Shown here in pieces: positions 13,570 through 21,057 of a stretch of 21,777 nt of DNA. Below the pieces are notes generated by a model that saw nothing but the letters and a program-made list of their open reading frames with translations, made no database searches and had not been told where the DNA came from. The DNA is from a virus. A program made the translations under genes and the position numbers. The stretch covers positions 1 through 21,777 of IMG/VR virus record IMGVR_UViG_3300018080_005748; one strand, 5' to 3'. The first letter of the stretch is position 1, and every line of letters starts with the position of its first letter.

Positions 13570-14367
13570 ATGACGTACAAAAATGCATTCGTTGCCGTAA
13601 TTAAATGTAATGGGAAAATCCTCAGAGAAAGAGATGACACCATCATCCTCCCCTTTGGGTCAGAATATTCCATCCTCCTAAAAAATCTTGAGACTAAAAG
13701 AGCCGTTGTCGATATTACGATTGACGGAGAGAATGCTCTCAAGGGAAAACAATTAGTTGTGGATGCGAATTCCGAAATTGAAATTGAGAGATTTTTGGAT
13801 GATCTGAAGAAAGGAAATCGATTCCGGTTCATTCAGAAAACTCAAGAAATCGCAGACTTCCGAGGGGATAAGGTAGATGATGGAATTATTCGAATTGAGT
13901 TCAGATTCGAAAAAGATCCGATCTGGAAGGATGATCTGATCCCGAAAGGTGGGAGTATTCGGTGGTATTATGGTCCTAGCTGTGGTGGACAATCGATGAC
14001 CAATTATTATTATCAGACTGAGAAGATGCCCAGGTCGATGTCTGATATAACATATGCATCAACATTTGCATCAACCGCTCCAGTCTGTGATTCAGCTCCT
14101 GCTCCGATGGCATCAGCTCCACTCGCAGAGGAAGGTGTCACTGTTCCTGGTTCCATTTCCTTACAGGAATTTCACACAACTTCCATTGGGGAACTTGAGG
14201 ATGTATCTAGAACGATCGTATTCAAACTCAGAGGAATCGAGTCAAATGGGAAGACTCCTGTGACCAAACCTCTCACAGTCAAGACAAAGATTCAATGCCC
14301 GACATGTGGGAGAAAGTGGAAATCCAATATGAAGTATTGCGGAAATTGTTCAACCGCACTAATCTAA
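13570..14367 (+). CDS. Protein with C-terminal zinc ribbon, 265 aa
   Basis: Start behind GAAGGAGAAAGAGCC. The N-terminal 150 residues look like a beta-rich domain (YKNAFVAVIKCNGKILRERD, then LPFGSEYSILLKNLETKRAV). A Ser/Ala/Pro-rich linker follows (about 175-195), and the C-terminus is a clean zinc ribbon: CPTCGRKWKSNMKYCGNCS, four Cys as CxxC...CxxC at about residues 243-261. The N-domain resembles proteins I have seen in other large phages with no named function. It is a single-gene unit with its own promoter-like motif and terminator. The ribbon suggests binding to nucleic acid or to a protein partner. Confidence 0.7.
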   Translation: MTYKNAFVAVIKCNGKILRERDDTIILPFGSEYSILLKNLETKRAVVDITIDGENALKGKQLVVDANSEIEIERFLDDLKKGNRFRFIQKTQEIADFRGDKVDDGIIRIEFRFEKDPIWKDDLIPKGGSIRWYYGPSCGGQSMTNYYYQTEKMPRSMSDITYASTFASTAPVCDSAPAPMASAPLAEEGVTVPGSISLQEFHTTSIGELEDVSRTIVFKLRGIESNGKTPVTKPLTVKTKIQCPTCGRKWKSNMKYCGNCSTALI

Positions 14368-14391
14368 ACCAAAAAAAATAGTGACTGGGGC

Positions 14392-14424
14392 AGGGGGATC
14401 AAAAAGTGATCCCCCTATTTTTTT
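14392..14424. terminator. Strong terminator between convergent genes
   Basis: AGGGGGATCA (14392-14401) pairs with TGATCCCCCT (14407-14416), followed by ATTTTTTT and CGTCGG. As at 6071, an A8 run (14371-14378) precedes the hairpin and could supply a U-run for the minus strand. Confidence 0.85.
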
Positions 14425-14438
14425 CGTCGGCAGAATGT

Positions 14439-14723
14439 TCATGGTTTCAATTGAATTCCACATAACCCGGCAATAACTAAAACCATAGGCTCGATATCAT
14501 AATGAATTATATGATCAATTTTTTCGCTTTGATAATCATTTATCTGGTCTACAAGAAATTTTTTCTTTCCTCTCAATTTTCTACTGCCCCTTGATGTTGA
14601 TAAATTCCCACTTGTATCAACAGAAACAATTACCGTTCTTTCGGGCTCAGCGGGAACAGGGGACTTCTGGACAAAATAGGTAATGTTTCCTTGTATGACT
14701 GCATATATTTCATGATCTCTCAT
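14439..14723 (-). CDS. Hypothetical protein, 94 aa
   Basis: The start on the minus strand follows AAAGGAGGAAAATATTA. The protein has a short beta-rich N-terminal part (HEIYAVIQGNITYFVQKS), a basic Ser/Arg stretch (NLSTSRGSRKLRGKKKF) and a hydrophobic C-terminus (EPMVLVIAGLCGIQLKP) that is too short to call a membrane segment with confidence. It lies 18 bases after the DUF5680-like gene in the same operon and ends against the shared terminator. No family is recognised. Confidence 0.6.
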   Translation of the reverse strand: MRDHEIYAVIQGNITYFVQKSPVPAEPERTVIVSVDTSGNLSTSRGSRKLRGKKKFLVDQINDYQSEKIDHIIHYDIEPMVLVIAGLCGIQLKP

Positions 14724-14741
14724 TAATATTTTCCTCCTTTC

Positions 14742-15314
14742 TTATGCCGCATCGGGAGAGGTCTCATCATCCTCTCGTCTGGGGTACTCTGGAAGAATCT
14801 GGGAAAAATACGTATGATAACCCATATACTTATTATTCGGTCCAAAGATTTCTTCTCGACCACCAAATTCAAAATTAAACCCGGTCCATCGATTTGAATA
14901 TGTGAATATGTTATCTTCGTAGCCGTCAGGTCCTCGACAACCATTACAGTTGAAGATATCGTTTACACCGTACATTTTTGCTGATGCCCTCAAGGCATCC
15001 TTGAGAAATGGGATTGCCCTTCTTTCGTACCATCCCTGATAAGACATCACCCAGAGGGTCTGATTCTTGTGAATCACGGTGGTTGATCCGGAACTTTTTC
15101 GACTCTCCGGAAATTTGTAATACATATCAATGACAGCCCAGTCTCCCTCATAATATTCGATGATGTTGGACCCAGGAAATTGCCGGGAGGTTCGAACCAA
15201 CTTCTTCTCCAGACTGCAATAACCTTCAAGCAGGGCCTTGAAATAATAGCTGAATATCAGTTTTATCAATGACCCATCAAACTTTTCGAGTTCTTTTTCA
15301 AGAGCGGGTTCCAT
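14742..15314 (-). CDS. DUF5680-like protein, 190 aa
   Basis: I start at the ATG at 15314, because AAAGGA precedes it with good spacing; a TTG five codons upstream would overlap that site. The core reads YYEGDWAVIDMYYKFPESRK, SSGSTTVIHKNQTLWVMSY, QGWYERRAIPFLKDALR, then a GCRGP segment and FGGREEIFGPNNKYMGYHTY. This order (YxGDWxxxDxY, SGSTxxxxxxxxxWxMxYxG, FxGREEI, GYHxY) matches my recollection of the DUF5680 family, found in bacteria and phages and without a known activity. The small frameshifted gene 15326-15501 lies 11 bases upstream, so the three minus genes form one unit. Confidence 0.7.
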   Translation of the reverse strand: MEPALEKELEKFDGSLIKLIFSYYFKALLEGYCSLEKKLVRTSRQFPGSNIIEYYEGDWAVIDMYYKFPESRKSSGSTTVIHKNQTLWVMSYQGWYERRAIPFLKDALRASAKMYGVNDIFNCNGCRGPDGYEDNIFTYSNRWTGFNFEFGGREEIFGPNNKYMGYHTYFSQILPEYPRREDDETSPDAA

Positions 15315-15325
15315 ATTTTTTCCTT

Positions 15326-15501
15326 TCAATAATTGAATTTGACCAATATTAGGATAGTACGACGGTCCGGCATTGGAATATACTCCACACCGATGACATT
15401 ATAATGTTCACCAATATTTCTTATAAAATTATTTACCTCCCTGTCATTATTATTTGTTATTTCAGAAATGTTTGTTCATCGATTTCTGTATCCATTTCCA
15501 T
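15326..15501 (-). pseudogene. Frameshifted small gene resembling Cse60-type proteins
   Basis: On the minus strand an ATG at 15501 with AGAAGGAG upstream opens MEMDTEIDEQTFLK and stops at 15459-15457. The adjacent frame is open to a TGA at 15326 and encodes ITNNNDREVNNFIRNIGEHY then NVIGVEYIPMPDRRTILILV, but has no usable start. One extra A in the AAA run at 15462-15460 would join the frames into a 58-residue protein. The combined pattern (DxEVNxFI..., VIxIxYxPM, ILILxxF) and length recall the small Cse60-type family. The cause may be a true mutation, a frameshift or a sequencing error. It leads the operon with the DUF5680-like gene. Confidence 0.45.
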
Positions 15502-15540
15502 TGTCAATACTCCTTCTTCTATGGGGGTAAAAGGTTAAAA

Positions 15541-15568
15541 TAATGTTATCATTTATAAATATATATAC
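15541..15568 (-). promoter_or_regulatory. Minus-strand promoter-like motif, copy 5
   Basis: On the minus strand AGTATATATATTTATAAATG followed by ATAACATTA. It lies about 40 bases upstream of the frameshifted start at 15501 and 36 bases from plus-strand motif copy 7, again as a divergent pair. Confidence 0.55.
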
Positions 15569-15604
15569 TCTCCTCTCGAATTAAAAGAAACCAATGTGTC
15601 AATG

Positions 15605-15620
15605 TATTTAGAACAAAATA
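15605..15620 (+). promoter_or_regulatory. Plus-strand promoter-like motif, copy 7
   Basis: Sequence TATTTAGAACAAAATA, equal to the consensus. It lies 32 bases before the ATG at 15653. An upstream in-frame ATG at 15602 would place the motif inside the coding region, so 15653 is preferred. Confidence 0.65.
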
Positions 15621-15652
15621 CAAATCTACATCCCACTGCGAGAGGAAGAAAA

Positions 15653-16309
15653 ATGTCAAAAGATGTTGTTGTAAAGATCAATGAAGAATATGGAAAACAC
15701 TGTCTGGAAGATAAAACATTCACTCCTGACAACTCAATCCGAAAACCAGAAGGATATGTAGAAATTTATGATATAGATGACAAGGGGAATTTGACCCTGA
15801 TAGGAAAACACAATCTCGTCGTCTATTGCGGAAGAGAATGGCTTGCAACCAGGATCTTCAATACAGAAAACCCAAACATAGATTCAACAGCCGGAGAGTT
15901 CATTTCTTGGGTCGGTGTGGGAACAGGTGGAGCTCCAGTTGGTGATCCACTGAATCCTACAGCCCCAACCAATTATGATACCGATTTGGACACAGAAGTT
16001 ATGATCAATGCAACAGATCCTCTCTGCGCAGATGTTCGAGTTGATGGGAGATACAAACATCCCATTGACAGCATTACATTTGATCAAGACTCAAACAACG
16101 GCTGGAAGTATCTAATTGTCAATGCAACCACCACGATCGGGATCGATGATGCAAATGGAAACAACATTTCCGAGGCTGGATTATTCGCATCTAGTTCAAG
16201 AATGGGTGGATATTCGGGAAATTTCACATTATTCGCAAGAATTACCCACCCGACAGTCGTTAAAGAATCATCTAGACAAATAATTTATGTTTGGTACCTG
16301 TATGTTTAA
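15653..16309 (+). CDS. Tail/virion structural protein, 218 aa
   Basis: The start follows GAGAGGAAGAAAA. The beta-rich N-terminal half begins MSKDVVVKINEEYGKHCLED, then EGYVEIYDIDDKGNLTLIGK. The second half has GNNISEAGLFASSSRMGG, FTLFARITHPTVVKESSRQI and IYVWYLYV. The SEAGLF...FARxTxPxVxKxxSxQIxxxWxxxx pattern is common in phage tail and baseplate structural proteins, especially fibre-attachment ones. Its place just before the sheath supports a virion role. The end overlaps in another frame the open start of the endonuclease remnant that follows. Confidence 0.65.
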   Translation: MSKDVVVKINEEYGKHCLEDKTFTPDNSIRKPEGYVEIYDIDDKGNLTLIGKHNLVVYCGREWLATRIFNTENPNIDSTAGEFISWVGVGTGGAPVGDPLNPTAPTNYDTDLDTEVMINATDPLCADVRVDGRYKHPIDSITFDQDSNNGWKYLIVNATTTIGIDDANGNNISEAGLFASSSRMGGYSGNFTLFARITHPTVVKESSRQIIYVWYLYV

Positions 16310-16320
16310 TTGAGTATAAC

Positions 16321-16506
16321 ATGGCAATCCCCCAACTCGGGATTGCGATAGAATATAACGGAAGTTATTGGCATCAAAATAAAGATTATGATAGGAAGCG
16401 TCAAATACTTTTAGAGAAATAAGGTTGGACGTTTCTGAGATACGAAGATTATCTTCCAAATAAGAAAAAGTTACATGAAGATATTCAAAGGATATTATCA
16501 CATTAG
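16321..16506 (+). pseudogene. Truncated, stop-interrupted Vsr-like homing endonuclease remnant
   Basis: One frame reads MAIPQLGIAIEYNGSYWHQN, then KDYDRKRQILLEK, an in-frame TAA (16420-16422), and GWTFLRYEDYLPNKKKLHED ending ILSH. This is the core and end of a Vsr/EDxHD-type nuclease domain (xLGIAIEYDGxYWH...RxxxLxxxGWxxLRxxD). LEK-E-GW is the usual junction, so the TAA is probably a point mutation of GAA. The N-terminal strands carrying earlier catalytic residues are missing. The IEYNGxYWH core resembles LAIEYNGIYWH in the full endonuclease at 18937. A palindrome GCAATCCC/GGGATTGC (16324-16346) marks its 5' end. It is presumably a decayed homing gene beside the sheath. Confidence 0.75.
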
Positions 16507-16530
16507 AGAAAAATTAATTAGAGAAAAATT
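16502..16530 (+). repeat. Short tandem direct repeat after the endonuclease remnant
   Basis: ATTAGAGAAAAATT occurs at 16502-16515 and again at 16517-16530. The first copy contains the final TAG of the remnant and the second precedes the sheath ribosome site (GAGGAGG). It may be a scar of insertion or loss of the homing gene. Confidence 0.5.
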
Positions 16531-16551
16531 CATTTGAGGAGGATTTTAAAA

Positions 16552-18791
16552 ATGGCTAATATTTCCCCCGGGGTTGGGGAAATTAAAAATGTATAGGCCC
16601 TCTCAATAGGAATGGAAAACTATTGAGGACATATCGGGTGAATTCAGGGAACCCCTATCAGACAAGATCTGAGGGCAATCCTGAGCCAAGCCTTGGGTAC
16701 ACCCAAGGAAGGTGCAGAGACTACCGGAGGAGTAGAGTCTCCTTAATTACCGGAATGAGCGCCCGACACCCATAATGGGTGAAGATATAGTCCAATCCAT
16801 AGAAGAAACTCTATGAAAAAAGCTATGCGAAGATTATCGATTTGTCCACTTATGTTCAGGCTGTGCCTGGGACAATCGGTCTTATTTGTGCAATCACCCC
16901 CAAAGGTGAGGACAACAAACTCAAGTTTATGGGATCACGATCAGAGTTGATCAGTGAGTTCGGTGAGCCCAACATTGCCAAATACGGCAAAAACTACAGC
17001 CAAGGTCTATATTGTGCATACAATTACCTTGGTGAATCTGGGTCCCTATATTTCATGAGATGTCTCCCAACCGATGCAACCTATTCAAACATGAGACTTG
17101 ATGTATCTTTTGGAGCCGCAGATGCGACAGCAAGTGTTCTGATTTCTTACATCGATAGTTTGAATTCTGAGTCTGAAATTAAGACAAATCTGGAATCAAG
17201 TGCTCCTACCTATCCAATCGGAATGCTCTATCCTATCGGAAGAGGTGAATATTACAACGGACTCGGGGTAAGATTCACAGAACATTCCAACCCACTCATC
17301 AGCGGTGTCTATGTGATGGATGTCTATGAGAAACAATCAGATGGTGATGAAGTTATCATCGAATCATTTGAAATTTCTCTAGATCCTCTAGCCAGAGATT
17401 CAGCTGGTGATTCCATCTTTATCGCAAACATCCTTGAGCTCTATTCAGCCGTTCTTAGGTTCGATATGAAGTTGTCAAGTGGTGATTGGACAGATGGATA
17501 TTCTATGATCGGTCGTACATTTGATCAACAGATCGGAACTGTTTCTCTAGTTGGAACTCCAGGTGCCGCATCTTTGACAGATACCAAACAGGTATTCTCA
17601 GATTGGGAAACCGATCCTGAAACTGGAAATAGTGCATTCTGTATTGTTGCAAAGGATGCCAAAGGAAACAAGATTCGGGGTTGGCTCGGTGCATCCGGTG
17701 GATCTGACGAAGACACAGTGAATGTGTTCAACGGACGTGATCTGGATACTGCATCTCAAACATGGCAGCTTTACAATGCATCTGCCGGAACTTGGGGTGA
17801 CTGGGATGGAAGTTCAACATTCGATTCAGCGAGCGAGATCATCTATGAGGTGAAGAGAACTTTTGCAAATCTGGCAACAGCCTTCACAAACTCTGATCCT
17901 GTTCCTCTGAAGAAGGGATCGGATGGTGGGCTTCTGAATTCAGTTGGTGATGTTGTGGCCGCAACAGCGACACAGCTTCTGGCACAGGGTTATGCAGGAA
18001 CTCTTGATGATACAGTCCTTGACATTGACAATATGTATTTCAGTCTGGTCTTCGATTGCGGTTATCCTTCAGATGTCAAGACCCAGATTTCTTCTCTTGT
18101 TCAAACTCGAAGGGATTGTGTGGCCATCATGGATAATGGGGATAACCCATCTTATTCAGCGTCTATGGTCTCAAGAGACAATTCCAACACATTCAACAAC
18201 TATTTCTGTGCTCTCTATGAGAGCTACAATAAGGTATATGATATCTTCACAGGCCAGGATATGTGGGTATCTCCAATCTATCATATGTCATACATTATTC
18301 CTCGGAATGATGTGGTGGGTGAGGTCTGGACAGCACCAGCAGGATTTGCAAGAGCTTCAATTGATTCAATCAAGGAACTTCGGTTCAATCCTCGTCTAGG
18401 ACAGAGAGATCAGATGTATCTGAATCAGTTGAACCCGATTGTTAAATTCAGTGAAGGATATGTTGTTTGGGGTCAATTGACAACTCAGACAAAGGCCAGT
18501 GCTCTATCCGATCTGAATATCGTCCGTCTGATTCTTTACATCAAGAGAGCCCTTGAGCGTTACTGTCGAGGATTCATCTTTGAGCTCAATGACGCTGTCA
18601 CCTGGGACAATGTCTCATCTGACATCGTGAGCTTCCTGAGTGATGTGAAGAGCGCTAGAGGCCTGTATGGATTTAGTGTAGAGGTCGGTGCCACAGAATA
18701 TGAGCTTAAGAGTAAGACATTTCATGTTCACGTAACCCTCAACCCAACGAGAGTTGTCGAGAAGATCGAACTGAATTTCTTTATTGTTTAA
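16552..18791 (+). CDS. Tail sheath protein, interrupted by a group I intron (join 16552-16574, 16823-18791), 663 aa
   Basis: Exon 1 starts behind GAGGAGG and encodes MANISPG plus two bases of codon 8. Exon 2 supplies the third base, and the spliced start is MANISPGVYAKIIDLSTYVQ, a good fit to sheath N-termini (ISPGVYxxxIDLSxYV). The rest carries the usual sheath pattern: AVPGTIGLICAITPKGEDNK, a long variable middle, a conserved C-terminal half (PAGFARASIDSIKELRFNPR, LYIKRALERYCRGFIFELND) and the strand FHVHVTLNPTRVVEKIELNF. Sheath subunits polymerise round the tail tube and contract at infection. A downstream TTG (16842) also opens a long frame, but it lacks the conserved N-terminus. Two hairpins terminate it. 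Confidence 0.9.
16575..16822 (+). ncRNA. Group IA self-splicing intron, 248 nt, no internal ORF
   Basis: P1: exon GGGGU pairs with GCCCU (16597-16601), with a U.G at the splice site. P10: 3' exon CTAT pairs with ATAG (16593-16596). P2: CTCAATAG/CTATTGAG. P3: TCGGGTG (16634-16640) with CGCCCGA (16760-16766). P4: TTCAGG/CCTGAG. P5: TCAGA/TCTGA. P6: CCTTGGG/CCCAAGG. P7: GACTA (16719-16723) with TAGTC (16788-16792). P8: CACCC/GGGTG. J8/7 is AAGATA. P9: CATAG/CTATG. The intron ends in G (16822). Extra pairing between P7 and P3 (ACCGGAGG region) is typical of subgroup IA. The canonical R sequence GTGCAGAGACTA is present. All core elements are intact, so it should splice. Confidence 0.92.
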
Positions 18792-18797
18792 TATGTT

Positions 18798-18825
18798 ACA
18801 GGATTGATAAAATCCTGTTTGTTTT
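18798..18825 (+). terminator. First hairpin after the sheath gene
   Basis: ACAGGATT (18798-18805) pairs with AATCCTGT (18811-18818), followed by TTGTTTT. It starts seven bases after the sheath stop. Confidence 0.65.
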
Positions 18826-18830
18826 AACAG

Positions 18831-18873
18831 AATCTCCCAATAGGGTTATTATTTCCCTATTGGGAGATTTTTT
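18831..18873 (+). terminator. Second, long hairpin after the sheath gene
   Basis: A 15-bp stem AATCTCCCAATAGGG (18831-18845) with CCCTATTGGGAGATT (18855-18869), followed by TTTTTT and CGTTG. It insulates the sheath from the endonuclease gene, which has its own promoter-like motif. Confidence 0.85.
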
Positions 18874-18903
18874 CGTTGTATTTCATGAAGTCATTTAATT
18901 TTC

Positions 18904-18919
18904 TATTTGGAACAAAATA
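18904..18919 (+). promoter_or_regulatory. Plus-strand promoter-like motif, copy 8
   Basis: Sequence TATTTGGAACAAAATA, 15 of 16 bases of the consensus. It is only 17 bases before the ATG at 18937, so transcription must start at or just after the motif. This limits where the start can lie relative to the conserved bases. Confidence 0.6.
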
Positions 18920-18936
18920 CAAAAAGGGAGTTATAA

Positions 18937-20997
18937 ATGTTCCAATGTGAATTATGTAAACGAGAATTTGATACCCTAACCAAATTGGTTTCTCATCTTA
19001 CCCATCCCAAATCTCAATGTAAAACCGATATAAAAGAATATTACAACCAATATTATCGGAAAGAAAATGAAGGTATATGTGTTTCGTGTGGAGCAGAAAC
19101 GAGATTTATAAGTCTTAGACATGGATATGGTGACACAAAATATTGCAAGAGATGTAAAAATTTAAATCCTGATACCCAAAAAAAAAGATCAAAACAAACC
19201 AAAGAGAAAAGAGAAAAAAAGAAGATCAACTCTGGATATTATGATCGAAAAGAAGTTTGTCAAATATGTGAAGAACGATTCAATTCTAGACATGGTCTAG
19301 CAAAACACATATGTCAAACCCACAAAGATGAAATTTCAGTTCAAGAATATTACGATAAATATTTCAAAAAAGAGAGCGAAGGAATTTGTCCTGAAACAGG
19401 TGAACCGACCAGATTTAAAAATATGATTGAGGGATATTTTAAGTTTAGTGGAAAAGGAACAAATTCAAAGTCAGACAAAACAAAAGAAAAGAAATTTAAA
19501 ACTCTGAGAAAAAACTATGGGGTTGATAATCCCATTTATGTTAATCCAGAAAATAGAATTAAAAAATATAAAGAAACCAGAGCTAAAGAAAGACAATTGA
19601 AAAAAATAGAGTCAGAATTAGAAACTCTTCAAAAAATAAGAACCATAGATGAAAATGACAAATTTCAATGTCAAATATGCGGTGAAGAATATAATAATTT
19701 AAAAAGTATCACGTCTCATATTATAAAAAACCATTCCTATTCCATAAAGGACTATTACGATAAATTTTTTAAAGGAGAGATTGAGGGAATATGCCCAATA
19801 TCAGGAAATCCAACAGTCTTTCATTCCTTATTGGTAGGATATCGAACATATGCAAAAGGTTATGCTCAAAAATCGGAGGAATTAATAGAACGAAATAAAC
19901 AATTAAATATAGAAAGAAATATTCAAAAAATTGTAGAAAAAGGAGAGGAGTTTGGAGTTGAGGTATTAAACATATATGATATTGGGAAGGTTTCAAAATT
20001 AATAAAATTCAGATGTTTGAAGTGTGGTACAATATATGAAAATAGATGGTATAATATCCAATTGAATTATGGGAAATGTCTAAAATGTCACCCAAGATTT
20101 ACTCATGTATCAAAGGGTGAAGAAGAAGTTTTCAACTTTATCAAAGAATCAATTAAAAATGAGCATGTTCACGGAAGTTATTTTGGTCTTATAAGAAGTC
20201 AGAAAACCGGAAGGCCCTTAGAACTTGATGTTTATATTCCATCGAGAAAATTAGCAATTGAATACAATGGAATTTATTGGCATTCAAGTGCTGTGAAAGA
20301 AGACCCGGTTAATTACCACCTTCATAAAACAGAAGAATGTGAAAAACTCGGAATACGGTTAATTCATATATTTGAAGATGAGTGGAAATATAAACAAGAA
20401 ATTGTAAAATCTAGGTTGGCAGCCATTATTGGATATACCAAAAATTTTAATCGAATTCATGCCAGAAAATGTACAATTCATAAAATAGATTCAAAAACTA
20501 AAAATACATTCCTCGAAGAAAACCATATTCAAGGTCCCGATGCATCCAAAATAAAACTCGGAGCTTTTTATAAAGATGAGTTGGTATCGGTTATGACTTT
20601 TGGGCATGGAAATATATCAAGGGGTGGAAAACCAGACCAGAAAAATATATGGGAACTCAGTCGATTTTGCTCAAAACTCAATCATATTATTCCGGGTATT
20701 GCTGGAAAATTTTTAAAATATTTTCAAAGAAATAATATTTGGACTGAAATATATAGTTACGCAGATCGAAGATGGTCTAATGGGCATCTGTATTTATCTC
20801 TTGGATTTAAATGTACAAATATATCTAGACCAAATTATTGGTATATTACCGAAACTGGAATTAAAAGAATTCATAGATTTAATTTACGGAAAAAACCAGA
20901 TGAACCAAAAGATATTCCTGAGTGGAAATTGAGATATGACCAAGGATTTCAACAAGTCTGGGATTGTGGAAATATAAGGTTTTCACTATATAAATAA
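18937..20997 (+). CDS. Free-standing homing endonuclease with repeated zinc fingers, 686 aa
   Basis: Start behind AAAGGGAGTTATAA. Three copies of a module, each a C2H2-like finger plus a YYDKYFKKESEGICPETGEP-type segment, occur at about residues 3-57, 108-163 and 244-297, followed by a CxxC...CxxC finger (about 362-392). The nuclease domain follows: LELDVYIPSRKLAIEYNGIY (Asp431, Glu442, Asn444-Gly), then WH, HKTEECEKLGIRLIHIFEDE and W, of the Vsr/EDxHD (I-Bth0305I-like) type. The end (KIKLGAFYKDELVSVMTFGH to LYLSLGFKCTNISRPNYWYI) looks like a GNAT-like accessory domain seen in phage homing proteins. All domains look intact. It likely cuts an intronless sheath allele or nearby DNA and spreads this locus; the target site is inferred. 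It has its own promoter-like motif and terminator. Confidence 0.8.
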   Translation: MFQCELCKREFDTLTKLVSHLTHPKSQCKTDIKEYYNQYYRKENEGICVSCGAETRFISLRHGYGDTKYCKRCKNLNPDTQKKRSKQTKEKREKKKINSGYYDRKEVCQICEERFNSRHGLAKHICQTHKDEISVQEYYDKYFKKESEGICPETGEPTRFKNMIEGYFKFSGKGTNSKSDKTKEKKFKTLRKNYGVDNPIYVNPENRIKKYKETRAKERQLKKIESELETLQKIRTIDENDKFQCQICGEEYNNLKSITSHIIKNHSYSIKDYYDKFFKGEIEGICPISGNPTVFHSLLVGYRTYAKGYAQKSEELIERNKQLNIERNIQKIVEKGEEFGVEVLNIYDIGKVSKLIKFRCLKCGTIYENRWYNIQLNYGKCLKCHPRFTHVSKGEEEVFNFIKESIKNEHVHGSYFGLIRSQKTGRPLELDVYIPSRKLAIEYNGIYWHSSAVKEDPVNYHLHKTEECEKLGIRLIHIFEDEWKYKQEIVKSRLAAIIGYTKNFNRIHARKCTIHKIDSKTKNTFLEENHIQGPDASKIKLGAFYKDELVSVMTFGHGNISRGGKPDQKNIWELSRFCSKLNHIIPGIAGKFLKYFQRNNIWTEIYSYADRRWSNGHLYLSLGFKCTNISRPNYWYITETGIKRIHRFNLRKKPDEPKDIPEWKLRYDQGFQQVWDCGNIRFSLYK

Positions 20998-21019
20998 ACA
21001 AAAAAAAGATCACCGAGAT

Positions 21020-21057
21020 GGATCGGGGGAAGTCAAATCCCCCGATCCTCTTTTTTT
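21020..21057. terminator. Strong terminator between convergent genes
   Basis: GGATCGGGGG (21020-21029) pairs with CCCCCGATCC (21039-21048), followed by TCTTTTTTT and CGTTG. An A8 run (21000-21007) precedes it. The minus gene ends at 21065 just beyond the CGTTG. Confidence 0.85.

Noticed and set aside
16324-16346. Terminator for the tail gene ending at 16309
   Set aside because: The 8-bp palindrome has no T-run on either side and lies inside the nuclease remnant.
16842-18791. Sheath gene starting at the TTG at 16842
   Set aside because: It has no ribosome site, lacks the conserved MANISPG-type start, and lies after an intact group I intron whose splicing restores a full N-terminus from 16552.
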